64,000 bases of DNA from CAZVWQ01 sp964631275 (GCA_964631275.1 CAZVWQ010000003.1:26510-90509), one strand, 5' to 3'. Shown: positions 1-9,169, numbered from the stretch's first letter. Numbers and translations: made by a program. Notes: a model not told the origin generated them from the letters alone.

Positions 1-143
1 GTTACACCTACAAATTCAGGAATAATAGTACTCGCTCGACTCCAAGTTTTGGCTACTTTGTTACTACCATCAGCTTTAGCTTTTTGAACTTTTTTTAACA
101 AGCTTTCTAAATAATATGGACCTTTTTTTAGTGAACGAGGCAT
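1..143 (-). CDS. rpsS: 30S ribosomal protein S19, partial (C-terminus outside window)
   Basis: Reading the minus strand from the ATG at 141-143 gives a protein starting MPRSLKKGPYYLESLLKKV, the typical N-terminus of S19; the window edge cuts it after about 47 codons. S19 binds 16S rRNA in the small-subunit head together with S13. It starts only 10 bases after the stop of L23, so it belongs to the same minus-strand operon. In the usual S10 operon L2 lies between L23 and S19; here it is missing. Confidence 0.93.
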   Translation of the reverse strand, partial: MPRSLKKGPYYLESLLKKVQKAKADGSNKVAKTWSRASTIIPEFVGV

Positions 144-153
144 TTGAGTTAGA

Positions 154-456
154 TTATATAGTTTCGTTTATTTTGGTTATTAAATCTTGATTGATTTGCT
201 GACCTGGAGAAAGATATACAAAGTATTTTTTAGGTCTAAATTGCGTGGTAGCGTATTTTTTAGCACCTTTTTTTTTAGTTTTTATAAAAGTTTTAGAAAC
301 TCTAATTTTTTTAACTTTTAGACCAAGTTTAACTAAAAGTTTAGTTAGCTCGATCTTGTTAATATTAAAATTTCGATCCCAAAAAGCAAGTGTAAAGACT
401 CCTCTATCTTGACTTAGGGTTGATTTTTCGGTTTCAACTAAAAAGCAATTAGACAT
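154..456 (-). CDS. rplW: 50S ribosomal protein L23
   Basis: 100 aa, normal family length. The N-terminal part (KSTLSQDRGVFTLAF, then NKIELTKLLVKLGLKVKKIRV) and the basic loop followed by RPKKYFVYLSPGQQI match L23, a large-subunit protein near the peptide exit tunnel that contacts SRP and trigger factor. It is the fourth gene of an S10-L3-L4-L23 series and is followed directly by S19 instead of L2. Confidence 0.93.
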   Translation of the reverse strand: MSNCFLVETEKSTLSQDRGVFTLAFWDRNFNINKIELTKLLVKLGLKVKKIRVSKTFIKTKKKGAKKYATTQFRPKKYFVYLSPGQQINQDLITKINETI

Positions 457-463
457 GAATATT

Positions 464-1108
464 TTATTTAGTTATTTTTTCTTCTAGATTTCTCTGAGCG
501 ATTGGTGTAAAGATTAGATTATGTTTGGCTGCTAGAACATCTAACTTTAGATTATCGACATTTAATAGTTCAGCGTTGGTATTGGTAAAACCATCTAACT
601 TACCTTTGTCTTCTTTATGGTAAATAATTACTACCGAAGCTCGAGGTTGTTTTTGTTTGGTCTTAGGATCAATTAATAAAGATAGAACTTTTAAAGCTTC
701 TTTAGTTTTAGTATAACTGAAACCTTTGTCAAAAAGATAACCACTGTTATTTTCTAATCTGCTTTTAATTAAAGATTTAAGAGTAGCTAATTTTGCAGAT
801 TTATTAATTTTACGATGCCAATTAACAGTGTTTCGAGGACCATGAGTAACACCACCACCAACCCAGATAGGTGATCTACGAGAACCATGCCTAGCTCTAC
901 CAGTTCCTTTTTGTCTCCAGGGTTTTTTACCTCCACCACGAACTTCACCTCTAGTTTTGGTATGAGCATTACCTTGCCTATAATTGAGTAAAACAGATCG
1001 TAGAGTTTGATGAATCAAGCTATCTTTTGTGCTATAATCTTTAAGACTGTCAAAAGCAGACTGCTTAGATTCAATTTTATCACTGATTATTTGTAAATTC
1101 AAAGACAT
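464..1108 (-). CDS. rplD: 50S ribosomal protein L4
   Basis: 214 aa. The central signature TRGEVRGGGKKPWRQKGTG followed by RARHGSRRSPIWVGGGVTHG is the L4/L1e motif whose extended loop lines the exit tunnel. It lies between L3 and L23 with short spacers (13 and 7 bases), as in the conserved S10 operon. Nothing in the sequence suggests truncation. Confidence 0.96.
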   Translation of the reverse strand: MSLNLQIISDKIESKQSAFDSLKDYSTKDSLIHQTLRSVLLNYRQGNAHTKTRGEVRGGGKKPWRQKGTGRARHGSRRSPIWVGGGVTHGPRNTVNWHRKINKSAKLATLKSLIKSRLENNSGYLFDKGFSYTKTKEALKVLSLLIDPKTKQKQPRASVVIIYHKEDKGKLDGFTNTNAELLNVDNLKLDVLAAKHNLIFTPIAQRNLEEKITK

Positions 1109-1121
1109 TCTTATTAGTTAT

Positions 1122-1730
1122 TTAATACTTAGAAATTTTTACGACTACTCCATTAGTTCCTGGAATCGAACCTTTAATAAACAAAATTTGATTTTCTTTA
1201 TCTACTTCTAGAACTTTAGCTTTTTTTAAGGTTAGGGTTTTAGTTCCTTGACGGCCAGACATTTTTGTTCCTGGTAGCACTCTTTGGGGATACATAGATC
1301 CAATAGATCCTCTGGCTTTTTTGTGTTCGTGTCCATGGCTAGCTGGCTGCCCACCAAAGTTGTACCTTTTAACTACTCCAGTAAAGCCTTTACCCATAGT
1401 TGTAGAAGTTAAATCAATTATATCTCCGTTTTCAAAATCTTCAATATTATAAGAGTCTTTAACTTTATCTTCTGGGATTATAAACTCACCAATTTTTTCT
1501 GGATTAAAGTTTTTTAATTTAGAATTTTTAGCTATATGACCTGTTTTAGCTTTAGTCGTTTGAGTTTTACTTTTGTTACCGAAACCAATTTGATAAGCTT
1601 CGTAGCCATCTTTTTCTTTAGTTTTCTTTTGTAATAGATTTTGCTCAGCAAACTCAACAGCAGTGACAGCAACTATTTTATTGTCCACAAAAATTCTTGT
1701 CATTCCTATTTTTTTACCAAATCCAAACAT
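1122..1730 (-). CDS. rplC: 50S ribosomal protein L3
   Basis: 202 aa starting MFGFGKKIGMTRIF, typical for L3. The family signature GFTGVVKRYNFGGQPASHGH, followed by RGSIGSMYPQRVLPGTKMSG, is intact; this loop reaches toward the peptidyl-transferase centre. It is the second gene of the minus-strand S10 operon, 13 bases after rpsJ. Confidence 0.96.
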   Translation of the reverse strand: MFGFGKKIGMTRIFVDNKIVAVTAVEFAEQNLLQKKTKEKDGYEAYQIGFGNKSKTQTTKAKTGHIAKNSKLKNFNPEKIGEFIIPEDKVKDSYNIEDFENGDIIDLTSTTMGKGFTGVVKRYNFGGQPASHGHEHKKARGSIGSMYPQRVLPGTKMSGRQGTKTLTLKKAKVLEVDKENQILFIKGSIPGTNGVVVKISKY

Positions 1731-1743
1731 AGTTATCTATTTA

Positions 1744-2091
1744 TTAACTTTCTTGTTTAACTTTCTTTTTATTTTTTATAGCCACTGTTTCGATCACGAT
1801 GTCTACTCCAGCTGGCAAACTTAGAGTAGATAAATTATTTACTACATCAGCGTTGACATCATAAATATCAATTAACCTTTTGTGTTCTCTAGACTCAAAA
1901 GTATCAGCATGCTTACTATAAACAAAGGTAGCTCTGCGAATAGTGAACTTTCGTCTTTTGGTCTTTAGTGGCACTGGACCGACAACCCTACCTTGAGATT
2001 TAATTACTGATTGGATTAGTTTTTTGACAGCTTGCTCTAAGACTCTATGGTCGAAGGATTTTATTTTTACTCGTATTTTAGTCTCTGACAT
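1744..2091 (-). CDS. rpsJ: 30S ribosomal protein S10 (NusE)
   Basis: 115 aa. It contains IRVKIKSFDHRVLEQAVKKL and the loop GPVPLKTKRRKFTIRRATFV, followed by SREHKRLIDIYD, all typical of S10. S10 is a small-subunit head protein and also the antitermination partner of NusB. It is the first gene of the operon, about 50 bases downstream of a consensus-like promoter on the minus strand. Confidence 0.96.
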   Translation of the reverse strand: MSETKIRVKIKSFDHRVLEQAVKKLIQSVIKSQGRVVGPVPLKTKRRKFTIRRATFVYSKHADTFESREHKRLIDIYDVNADVVNNLSTLSLPAGVDIVIETVAIKNKKKVKQES

Positions 2092-2139
2092 AGAGAATAA
2101 GAAAAAGATATTTCTATATATTTTCTGTAGTTATTTATG

Positions 2140-2166
2140 ATTATAAAATAACCTTTTCTTTGTCAA
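2140..2166 (-). promoter_or_regulatory. Probable sigma-70-type promoter of the S10 operon
   Basis: On the minus strand TTGACA (2161-2166) is followed after 15 bases by TATAAT (2140-2145). Both hexamers are perfect, although the spacing is shorter than the ideal 17; TAATCA at 17 bases is an alternative. It points at rpsJ with a leader of roughly 40 bases. Confidence 0.6.
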
Positions 2167-2458
2167 GCAGTAAATGAAATTAATAAAATCTAAAATAGAA
2201 TTTGTATAGTTTAGTAGTGAATCTTCTTTGTTAAGTAAGTTAAGAGAGTTTTTAAAGTATGTAACCTAAAAAGTCTAAGCCATTTATAAAATCATTTGAA
2301 ATTTTTATCAGTTTAAAAGTAAATATTAAGATGTAAAAATATCACTTGTGTTTTGTTTAACAAATAATAAATTTTAAAAAATCTTTTGAGATGAGGTTAC
2401 TAACTTAAAATCAAATAATTTCTTGCCAAATTAATTTTTATGAAGTAATAATAAAAAC
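2167..2458. other. AT-rich spacer between divergent units
   Basis: No ORF, RNA gene or clear repeat seen. The upstream part of a full-length PriA is not encoded here: an in-frame TGA lies at 2441-2443, just before the start of the next gene. Confidence 0.5.
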
Positions 2459-3394
2459 ATGGCCATACTCTTAATCCATCCTCGCAGAGGTTTGTTTCAG
2501 ATTACTAAGTGCAAAGAGTGCGGTTATATCTTTGAATGTAATAATTGTACAGCTAAACTTACAACCTACAAAGCCACAAACAAATTAGAATTAGTTTGCC
2601 ATCAATGTCAGAGTAGTTACGACTATCCTAACCAATGTCCAAATTGCAAGAGTCGGAATATAATTTCACTTTTTGGAGGTATTGAAGATTTAGAAGCAAA
2701 ACTAAAGTCTAGCCAAAAAGAGGTTATTCGTTTAGATCTAATAAAAGATTATACTAAAACTCAAAATACTTTTAGACCAGTTAATTGCGATAGTATTTTT
2801 TTGACTACTAGGGTTTATGACCCAGCTATAAATTACGATTTTTTTGATAAAATAATCTTCGTAAAAGCTGAAAATTTGTTAGCTAGTCCTGATTATTTAG
2901 TTAGAGAAGAAGTCCTTAAACAAATTACAGAACTTTTTCTAAAAGTTGATCCAAGGTCAGAAATTATTTTTGACACAGCTTCTGTAGAAACTGAATTTTT
3001 TCAAGACTTAATTAAACTCAACCAAAATAGACAAACTAACCTAAAAGATTGGTTTTTGGATAACCTAAAAAATGAATCAGAAACTAGACAAAAACTAGGT
3101 TTTCCGCCTCATCAAAATTTGATTTTAATCACCACTCAAGAAAAAACTATCGCCCAGTCTTTACACAAAATAAATTCAATCAAAGAAAAATTAGAAAAAC
3201 AAAATTTTCAGAACTTAAGAACCAAAAAACCATATCCAGCTAGGTTTTTGAAGCGTAAAAATATGTATTCTCACCACCTTCTAATAAAAGTTCCACGTAA
3301 TTACAAATATTACCTAAAATTACAAAAATTTATTAAAGAAACCACTCAAAATTTAGCTGTGCAAGTTAGGTTAAATCCTAAAAATCTGTTTTAG
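2459..3394 (+). CDS. PriA-like protein, C-terminal half only (zinc module plus degenerate helicase lobe 2)
   Basis: 311 aa against about 700 for PriA, the replication-restart helicase. Residues 1-15 (ILLIHPRRGLF) match the PriA NRRGY region. Four CxxC pairs follow (CKEC, CNNC, CHQC, CPNC, residues about 18-65), the zinc-binding strand-exchange module. The later PDYLVREEVLKQITELF resembles the PriA segment PDFRAxERxxQLLxQVAGR but has lost the AGRxGR arginines. The 3'BD domain and the Walker A/DEAH lobe are absent, and an in-frame stop lies just upstream of the ATG, so the short form begins here. Probably a helicase-dead restart or scaffold protein, or a decaying gene; the ORF itself is intact. 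Confidence 0.72.
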   Translation: MAILLIHPRRGLFQITKCKECGYIFECNNCTAKLTTYKATNKLELVCHQCQSSYDYPNQCPNCKSRNIISLFGGIEDLEAKLKSSQKEVIRLDLIKDYTKTQNTFRPVNCDSIFLTTRVYDPAINYDFFDKIIFVKAENLLASPDYLVREEVLKQITELFLKVDPRSEIIFDTASVETEFFQDLIKLNQNRQTNLKDWFLDNLKNESETRQKLGFPPHQNLILITTQEKTIAQSLHKINSIKEKLEKQNFQNLRTKKPYPARFLKRKNMYSHHLLIKVPRNYKYYLKLQKFIKETTQNLAVQVRLNPKNLF

Positions 3395-3783
3395 ACTTAT
3401 ACTTGATAAGGTTACTATTAAGTCAATTTAGCTCTTTGAAAAAAATAAATTCTTATTTAAAATTCAACGGACAAAATGCAAGTAGGAGAGCTAACATAAA
3501 GTTTAAACGTCTTTAAAGGGCTTTTAACCAGAGATAATTAGATATAAATAAAGTGTTCAGTTTTTTAAATACTGTCTTTAGACTTGAAATGTAAGACCAT
3601 ATGTTTGACATTTTTCTATATTCAGATTTGAATCTTTTATACAAATTGCCAAAGCAATTACTGGTTTTCTAAAGCTCTTTGAGTCTATTCTAGATCCTAG
3701 TTAGTTTCTTTAAAATCTCTTTTAGTAAAGAAAATCTAAAACTTTTTTATTTTAAATTTAACTTATTTTAAACTTTAACACTT
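3395..3783. other. AT-rich spacer with a degenerate repeat
   Basis: No coding sequence seen. The stretch 3400-3470 (TTACTATTAAG, AATTTAGCTCTTTGAAA, AAATTCTTATTT) resembles a decayed copy of the repeat family seen better preserved at 25555, 33020 and 42590. Confidence 0.4.
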
Positions 3784-4995
3784 ATGGCTGTTACACAAAG
3801 CCCTACAATGGAAGACTTAGTTACTCGAGTTTCCGACAAAATCAATCTAAAAATTGGCGAAAAAGTCCAAGGTAAAATTACATTTTTAGCTAAAAATCAA
3901 GCATTAATTAATATTCCTAACGTTGGACTTGGAATAGTTAGAGGTAGAGAATTATATAATGAAGAATTTCTATCTAAACTAAAAATTAGCGAAGAAATTG
4001 AAGCTGTCGTCTTAGAGCTTGATAACGAACTAGGAATGATGGAATTGAGTTTTAGAGAAATTGGTAAAGACAAAATTTGGGAAGAAATTCAGCATGCATA
4101 CGAAGAAAAAAGCATAATTGAATGCAAGATTAGAGAAGCTAATAGAGGAGGTTTCTTGATTAAGGTTAGAGGGGTGGATGGGTTTTTACCAGCCTCGTTA
4201 CTATCCCCTACACATGCTATTAAGAATGTAAGTGTTGAGGATAACAGCTTACTTTATCAAATGAAAAAATATGTTGGGCAAACCTTTAATGTTAAAATTA
4301 TTAACATAAACTCTGAAAATGAAACTTTAATTGTTTCTGAAAAAGCTGTAAGCGATGAGATTGCTCAAGTAAAATTACAAAAATACGAGGTTGGAAGTAC
4401 TGTAGAAGGAGTTATAGTGGGAGTAGTTGACTTTGGTATATTTATCCGTTTTGACGAAGATCTTGAAGGACTAATCCATATCTCTGAAATTGCCTGGAAA
4501 AAAGTAGAAGATCCAAAAAAAGAGTATAAAGTTGGGCAAAAAATTAAAGCTAAAATTGTAGATATTGACGATAATAATAGAATTAATCTATCTATAAAAC
4601 AGCTACTAGAAAACCCTTGGATAAAATTCTCTAAAAGTGTTAAACCAGGAGATAAATTTGTAGGTATGGTTTCTAAAATTGTGTCTTATGGAGCTATAGT
4701 AGTCAATAATGAGGATATTCAAGGTTTATGTCATATTAGCCAAATTAGTGAAGAACTGCTTGAGAGTCCAGCTAAAATTCATGAAATTTTAAAAGTTGGA
4801 GAAACCAGAGATTTTACAATTTTAGATTTAGAGGCTGATGAAAAGCTTTATTTAACTCTTTTACCTTACGATAAAGCTATGAAAATTCAAGAGCTTATAG
4901 TTCAAGAAGAAGCTAAAAAACAACAAGAAGCTATAGACAAAGATAGTAATCAATCTACAACTAATAAGAGCTCAGAGGTTAAAGAAAATCAATAG
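3784..4995 (+). CDS. rpsA: 30S ribosomal protein S1
   Basis: 403 aa with four S1/OB-fold repeats at about residues 20-90, 105-190, 205-275 and 288-358; the third is the clearest (VGSTVEGVIVGVVDFGIFIR, then GLIHISEIAW). S1 binds mRNA 5' regions and helps the 30S subunit start translation. Four repeats, rather than six as in E. coli, is common outside Proteobacteria. The acidic/Q-rich tail from about residue 375 is probably disordered. It is a stand-alone gene with no Shine-Dalgarno sequence before the ATG. Confidence 0.9.
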   Translation: MAVTQSPTMEDLVTRVSDKINLKIGEKVQGKITFLAKNQALINIPNVGLGIVRGRELYNEEFLSKLKISEEIEAVVLELDNELGMMELSFREIGKDKIWEEIQHAYEEKSIIECKIREANRGGFLIKVRGVDGFLPASLLSPTHAIKNVSVEDNSLLYQMKKYVGQTFNVKIININSENETLIVSEKAVSDEIAQVKLQKYEVGSTVEGVIVGVVDFGIFIRFDEDLEGLIHISEIAWKKVEDPKKEYKVGQKIKAKIVDIDDNNRINLSIKQLLENPWIKFSKSVKPGDKFVGMVSKIVSYGAIVVNNEDIQGLCHISQISEELLESPAKIHEILKVGETRDFTILDLEADEKLYLTLLPYDKAMKIQELIVQEEAKKQQEAIDKDSNQSTTNKSSEVKENQ

Positions 4996-5119
4996 TTTAG
5001 TTATTGACTTAAATCTATTACTTGTATTTTGATAAATCTTTAAACAAATAAAAAATACTAGATCATGGGAAAAATTAAAAACAAAGCTCTAGTTACTTCT
5101 TTTTATAAAAATTCTGAGT

Positions 5120-6664
5120 ATGAGTAATAAAAACAAAAAATACCCTGACTCTTCTAGCATCTACGATGATGACTATTATAATCAAGTAGATTTAGGTCAT
5201 CAAATTAACCCTTATGACCAAGATAAAACCAGCCTATCTAATTTTCCTAGTTATAAAAAATTTCAACTAGGTGAAAAAAACAATCAGCCTAAAAATAATA
5301 GTAAATTTCCAAGATTTTTGAGAGGTCAAGATACCAGATCTAACTCTTCTTACTCTAATCTTGATTCAAATTCTACAACTGAACCAATCAGACCTTCTAA
5401 GTTTGTTCCTAGTCTAAAGGCAATTTATGGAGGTGGAAATATTAATTCTATAAGTTCAGTTTTTAATAAAGATAATGACGAAGTTAACGGCTTAAGAAGA
5501 GTTTTTAGAAAATCAATGATTTTTTTTACTATCCATTTAATTTTATTTTTTATTCTTAATATAATTAGTTGGAGTTTTGGTTTTTGGAATATCTTCTTTA
5601 ATCTTTTACTGATTACCTTATACGTTGGAGTTACTAATATTTTTTATATTATTGTAGCTGACAAAAGTTATGTTTATTTAGCTATTTTAGGACAGTTTAT
5701 TTTGATTATCCTAATCAACTCTTTTTATGGACTAGGTTTTCATTTGATTACTTTATTTTTTACTTTAATAATTATACTTTTTAGTTATTTAGCTTATGCT
5801 GAGCTAGAGAAATTTCAACTTAGTTCTAGACTATTTTCGATCTCTCATATTACTTCTGAATCTACTAGAATATTACTTACAACAGCTTTTTTAGTGATTG
5901 CCTTGAGTATTTTTAATGGGATAAAAAACGAAAGTAGTAGTATTTTTGTAGAAAGGTTAATTTTTAGTAACGAAGCAATTTTTGATAATTTTTTTATTGA
6001 AAATTCTAGCAGATTATCAGTCAATAAATATGTTAATATTGTTAAAGGAACTTTCAGACTTAATACTAATACGTCAGCGGTTACTTATTTTGACCCTACC
6101 ACATTTAAGAACAGGCCAGCTACTTTTAGAGATTTTTTAAGTGAAAATTATAGAACTGATAGTATCCTAAATCAGGGCCAAGAAGACGAAGTCAGAAACC
6201 AGTGCGTTAGTGACACTGGATCTGCTTTTGAGTCCGAAGAGTGTAGCCAAAAAGTAAAAGAAAGAGAAGATGAGATTTTAGATAATTATAGGTTAGTAGC
6301 TTTTAGCGGTTTAAGTAACCGTGGAGTTAATTTAACTTTAGACGATCAACTGTTAGTTGAAGATTTTAGAAAAATAGCCAAAGAACACTATGCTAACAAA
6401 ATTAAAGATTTTGAAAACCCTGAAGAGCTAGAAGATAATTCAGTTGTGCCTGAGCCTCTGCTAATAATTCTCTCGATTATCTCTCAAGATAGTATTATCC
6501 CTGCAGTTTTTGCTATTATGACTTATCTAATACTTTTTATTTTTAAGTTTATTTTTGCTTGGCTAGCCTTTTTAATTACTTGGGTTATTTGGATAATACT
6601 AAAAACTACTGGTTTTACTCAAATAGAGGTAGAAACAGCTGAGTCTGAGATTGTTAGTATATAG
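5120..6664 (+). CDS. Multi-pass membrane protein of unknown function
   Basis: 514 aa, not recognised. Residues 1-125 are polar, rich in Ser/Asn/Asp/Lys and probably disordered in the cytoplasm. About five hydrophobic segments follow between residues 130 and 235, then another near 250-265. A soluble region of about 180 residues (270-445), with a CVSD and an ECSQ cysteine, probably faces outside. Two further membrane spans (about 450-500) end the protein. The layout suggests an envelope protein with an external domain. It follows rpsA by 124 bases; no motif fixes a function. Confidence 0.6.
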   Translation: MSNKNKKYPDSSSIYDDDYYNQVDLGHQINPYDQDKTSLSNFPSYKKFQLGEKNNQPKNNSKFPRFLRGQDTRSNSSYSNLDSNSTTEPIRPSKFVPSLKAIYGGGNINSISSVFNKDNDEVNGLRRVFRKSMIFFTIHLILFFILNIISWSFGFWNIFFNLLLITLYVGVTNIFYIIVADKSYVYLAILGQFILIILINSFYGLGFHLITLFFTLIIILFSYLAYAELEKFQLSSRLFSISHITSESTRILLTTAFLVIALSIFNGIKNESSSIFVERLIFSNEAIFDNFFIENSSRLSVNKYVNIVKGTFRLNTNTSAVTYFDPTTFKNRPATFRDFLSENYRTDSILNQGQEDEVRNQCVSDTGSAFESEECSQKVKEREDEILDNYRLVAFSGLSNRGVNLTLDDQLLVEDFRKIAKEHYANKIKDFENPEELEDNSVVPEPLLIILSIISQDSIIPAVFAIMTYLILFIFKFIFAWLAFLITWVIWIILKTTGFTQIEVETAESEIVSI

Positions 6665-7463
6665 CATTATACGTATTTTCGCATCAACTTGCATAAATAT
6701 TATACAAAATTAACTCCTTAAAAGCTACTTGTTTGGTTGTTAAAAACCTAAATAACGAAACTATCTTTAAAGATTAAATAGTACATAGACAAAACATAGT
6801 TAAAAGATAATCAAGAACTTATCTAGATCTGGTGTTTGTAAGGAAGTAGTTTTTTTGAGATCAGAAAATACAGACTCAATTCTAGCTCTAATATGGAGTA
6901 AATGAATATCAAATTGTGAAGTAATATACTAACTGTTAACTACTCACAGTGTAGTTTTTCTAACTTTGTTTTCTTTATTTAATCAAACTTAAACCTTCAG
7001 TTAAATTATAATTTAGTTAGCATTTGGGTATAAAAAATAATCAACTGTCCCTTGTTATAAACCTATCTGATTATTCTTCCTCCAAAACAAAAGCTTTTAG
7101 GTTTTAATTACTTCAAAAATTGTAATTTAAAATTTCTTCTAACCTAGTATTTTAGATGTAAAAAAATCAACTAAAAATAATTTCTTAAGTTTTATTTAAA
7201 TTGTAAAAAATTTCAAATGGACTCTATAATAATATATATTCTTGCATTCCATGTTTCAAGCACCCTCTTAATCTTTTTCAAAAAAGGTTGGTTACTAAGT
7301 TATGCAAATAGGGTTTGATTTAGGTATAATTTACAAAATTGTAGATTTACAAAAAGCCACCTTATCCTAACTTTTTTTCTAAATAAAGACTAAAAATTCC
7401 TTATTTAAAGAGAAATTTGAAGTATGTCTTATAGACAATTTAGGGATATATAAAGCATGGTAG
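6665..7463. repeat. Intergenic repeat mosaic (three families)
   Basis: No gene seen. Three dispersed repeats lie in series. 6677-6780 matches 36430-36530. 6928-7035 (TATACTAACTGTTAACTAC to TTAGTTAGCATTTGGGTATA) matches 25270-25365 and, inverted, 40500-40590. 7080-7228, ending CAAATGGACTCTATA, belongs to the TATAGAACC family also seen at 36572, 57159 and 63800. Confidence 0.65.
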
Positions 7464-7492
7464 TTGACAAAAAATCTATCCTTAATCATTTT
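7464..7492 (+). promoter_or_regulatory. Possible promoter of the L24 operon
   Basis: TTGACA (7464-7469) is followed after 17 bases by CATTTT (7487-7492). The -35 box is perfect, the -10 box weak. A start site at about 7498-7504 would coincide with the rplX ATG at 7504, giving a nearly leaderless mRNA, in keeping with the lack of Shine-Dalgarno sequences in this region. Confidence 0.4.
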
Positions 7493-7503
7493 CAATTCTA
7501 TTC

Positions 7504-7956
7504 ATGTCAATATCTAAAGTAAAAACAGGAGATAAGGTAAAAGTTATCAGCGGTAATTATAAAGGCCATATTGGCCATGTAACTAAAGTTATCAAACACT
7601 CTAAAGGCAAAAGGGTTTCGATTTCTGATGTACCTAAAATAACTAAGTATCGGAAGTCTTACACCTACCAAGGTCAAAAATACCCTGGAATGAAAACTTT
7701 AATTGATAGATTTTTGCATATTTCTAACGTTGCCCTTTTGGATGATCAAGGTAAACTTAGTAAAACCAGAATTGAAATCAAAGACAACAAAAAAACTAGA
7801 GTTTTTAAAACTACTAACAAGACGGTGACTTACTCTAGTAAAGACCTAGCAAAAGCTTCTAAAGATTCTAAAAAAACAAAAGAAAAAGTCGATCCAAAAA
7901 AAGTCGACCAAGAAAAAAAAGTAACTGACAAAAAAGATAGCAAAAGTTCTATTTAA
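7504..7956 (+). CDS. rplX: 50S ribosomal protein L24
   Basis: 150 aa. The N-terminal KOW motif is clear (KVKTGDKVKVISGNYKGHIG, then VTKVIKH), with the L24 continuation up to about residue 95. L24 initiates large-subunit assembly. The C-terminal 55 residues are a Lys/Asp/Ser-rich extension beyond the usual length of about 105 aa. It heads a plus-strand cluster equivalent to the later part of the spc operon; L14, S17, L29, L16, S3 and L22, which normally precede it, are not in this window. Confidence 0.9.
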   Translation: MSISKVKTGDKVKVISGNYKGHIGHVTKVIKHSKGKRVSISDVPKITKYRKSYTYQGQKYPGMKTLIDRFLHISNVALLDDQGKLSKTRIEIKDNKKTRVFKTTNKTVTYSSKDLAKASKDSKKTKEKVDPKKVDQEKKVTDKKDSKSSI

Positions 7957-7984
7957 AAATAAATCTTAAGTCTAAAAGTTTTTT

Positions 7985-8530
7985 ATGAGCAAAGCAATCA
8001 AATTATCAACTAAATCGTTTTTGGAAGGTACTAATTCTAGCTTAATTAAAGGTTACAAGAACATTTTTAATTCTCCGAATATTGATAAAATATCTATTAA
8101 CATAGGTGTAGGCAAGTATGATAGTAAACAAAAAGAAACTATCGCTTCTTATTTGGCTAAATTAACTGGACAGAAGCCAAAAAGGGTTATTTCTCGTAAA
8201 TCTGTATCTAACTTTAAACTAAGAAAAGGTGACTTAGTTGGCTTAGTAGTTACCTTACGTAAAGAAAGAGCTTATAATTTTTTACTTAAATTAATCTACA
8301 TAGCCTTGCCTAGAAGTAGAGATTTTAAAGGGTTAAGTAGAAATTTATTTGACAAAAACCAAAAGACCTATAGTATTGGTATAAAGTCAGCTTCTATTTT
8401 TCCTACAGTTGGTTTTGGTGCATCTACTGATTTTGGTATGCAGATCAATATTACCTTTAAAGATTCTAGAAAAGACAACATTAAATTACTTGAAATGATA
8501 AACTTTCCTCTAGCAAAAGTTCAAGCTTAA
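7985..8530 (+). CDS. rplE: 50S ribosomal protein L5
   Basis: 181 aa, normal length. NIDKISINIGVGKYDSKQ, LTGQKPKRVISRKSVSNFKL and the C-terminal GFGASTDFGMQINITFK are L5 signatures. L5 binds 5S rRNA and contacts the P-site tRNA. It follows rplX after 28 bases and precedes rpsN after 15, as in the conserved spc order. Confidence 0.95.
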   Translation: MSKAIKLSTKSFLEGTNSSLIKGYKNIFNSPNIDKISINIGVGKYDSKQKETIASYLAKLTGQKPKRVISRKSVSNFKLRKGDLVGLVVTLRKERAYNFLLKLIYIALPRSRDFKGLSRNLFDKNQKTYSIGIKSASIFPTVGFGASTDFGMQINITFKDSRKDNIKLLEMINFPLAKVQA

Positions 8531-8545
8531 TTACACTAAATCATT

Positions 8546-8728
8546 ATGGCCAGTAAAGGATTAATCGTAAAATCACAACGTAAACCAAAGTACAAATCCA
8601 GAAAAGTACGCAGATGTCCACTATGTGGAAGATCAAAAGGTACTATTAGATATTTTGGTAATGTGTGTAGAATTTGTGTTAGAGAAATTGTAAGAAAAGG
8701 CGATGCTAATGGCTTTACTCAAGTATAA
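8546..8728 (+). CDS. rpsZ: 30S ribosomal protein S14, zinc-binding type
   Basis: 60 aa, the short form of S14. Two CxxC pairs (CPLC and CRIC) form the zinc ribbon of the C+ type, and the C-terminal VREIVRKGDANGFTQV resembles the family end REIAxxGxLPGxxKxSW but lacks the final KxSW. It sits in its normal place between L5 and S8. Confidence 0.93.
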   Translation: MASKGLIVKSQRKPKYKSRKVRRCPLCGRSKGTIRYFGNVCRICVREIVRKGDANGFTQV

Positions 8729-8773
8729 GTAATATATTTTAAAAATCTTTATTAATCCCGTAGTAGAAAAAAT

Positions 8774-9169
8774 ATGTCAATGCAAGATACCCTAAGTGAT
8801 TTTGTCTCCAGAATCAATAATGCAATCTTAATTAATAAGTCTGAAGTAGTAGTTATTAAAAGTAAACTTACCGAGAGCATAGCTAAATGGATGACTAGAC
8901 ATAAGTTTTTTGAAGGTTTTCAAGAGCATAATAAATTCTACCTTAAAATCAAAATTACTCCTAACCAAATTGGTAAGCTGGTTAGAGTTTCTAAGCCAGG
9001 TCAAAGAGTTTATTGTAAGGCTAATAGTTACCCAACAATAGTTAATGGGATTGGATTTAGCATTATTTCGACTTCTCAAGGGATTTTTTCTAATTATCAA
9101 CTAGTCAAAGACCAGATGAACCTTGGCGGTGAAGTTCTTTTTCAAATTATAAAAGCTCAAAATGTCTAG
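8774..9169 (+). CDS. rpsH: 30S ribosomal protein S8
   Basis: 131 aa. The start DTLSDFVSRINNAI corresponds to the S8 N-terminus DxIADMLTRIRNA. The C-terminal half GFSIISTSQGIFSNYQL and GGEVLFQI match the motif GxxIlsTSxGixtdxxAr...GGExLc. S8 binds helix 21 of 16S rRNA and in other bacteria also represses the spc operon. Its stop overlaps the rplF start by 8 bases, so the two are probably translationally coupled. Confidence 0.92.
   Translation: MSMQDTLSDFVSRINNAILINKSEVVVIKSKLTESIAKWMTRHKFFEGFQEHNKFYLKIKITPNQIGKLVRVSKPGQRVYCKANSYPTIVNGIGFSIISTSQGIFSNYQLVKDQMNLGGEVLFQIIKAQNV

Noticed and set aside
787..969. 60-codon minus-strand frame inside rplD
   Set aside because: A shadow of the well-supported L4 gene in another frame; no family resemblance of its own.
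6665..7463. Possible CRISPR array because of repeated AT-rich units
   Set aside because: Repeats are single copies of different families, without regular spacing or unique spacers, and no cas gene is present.
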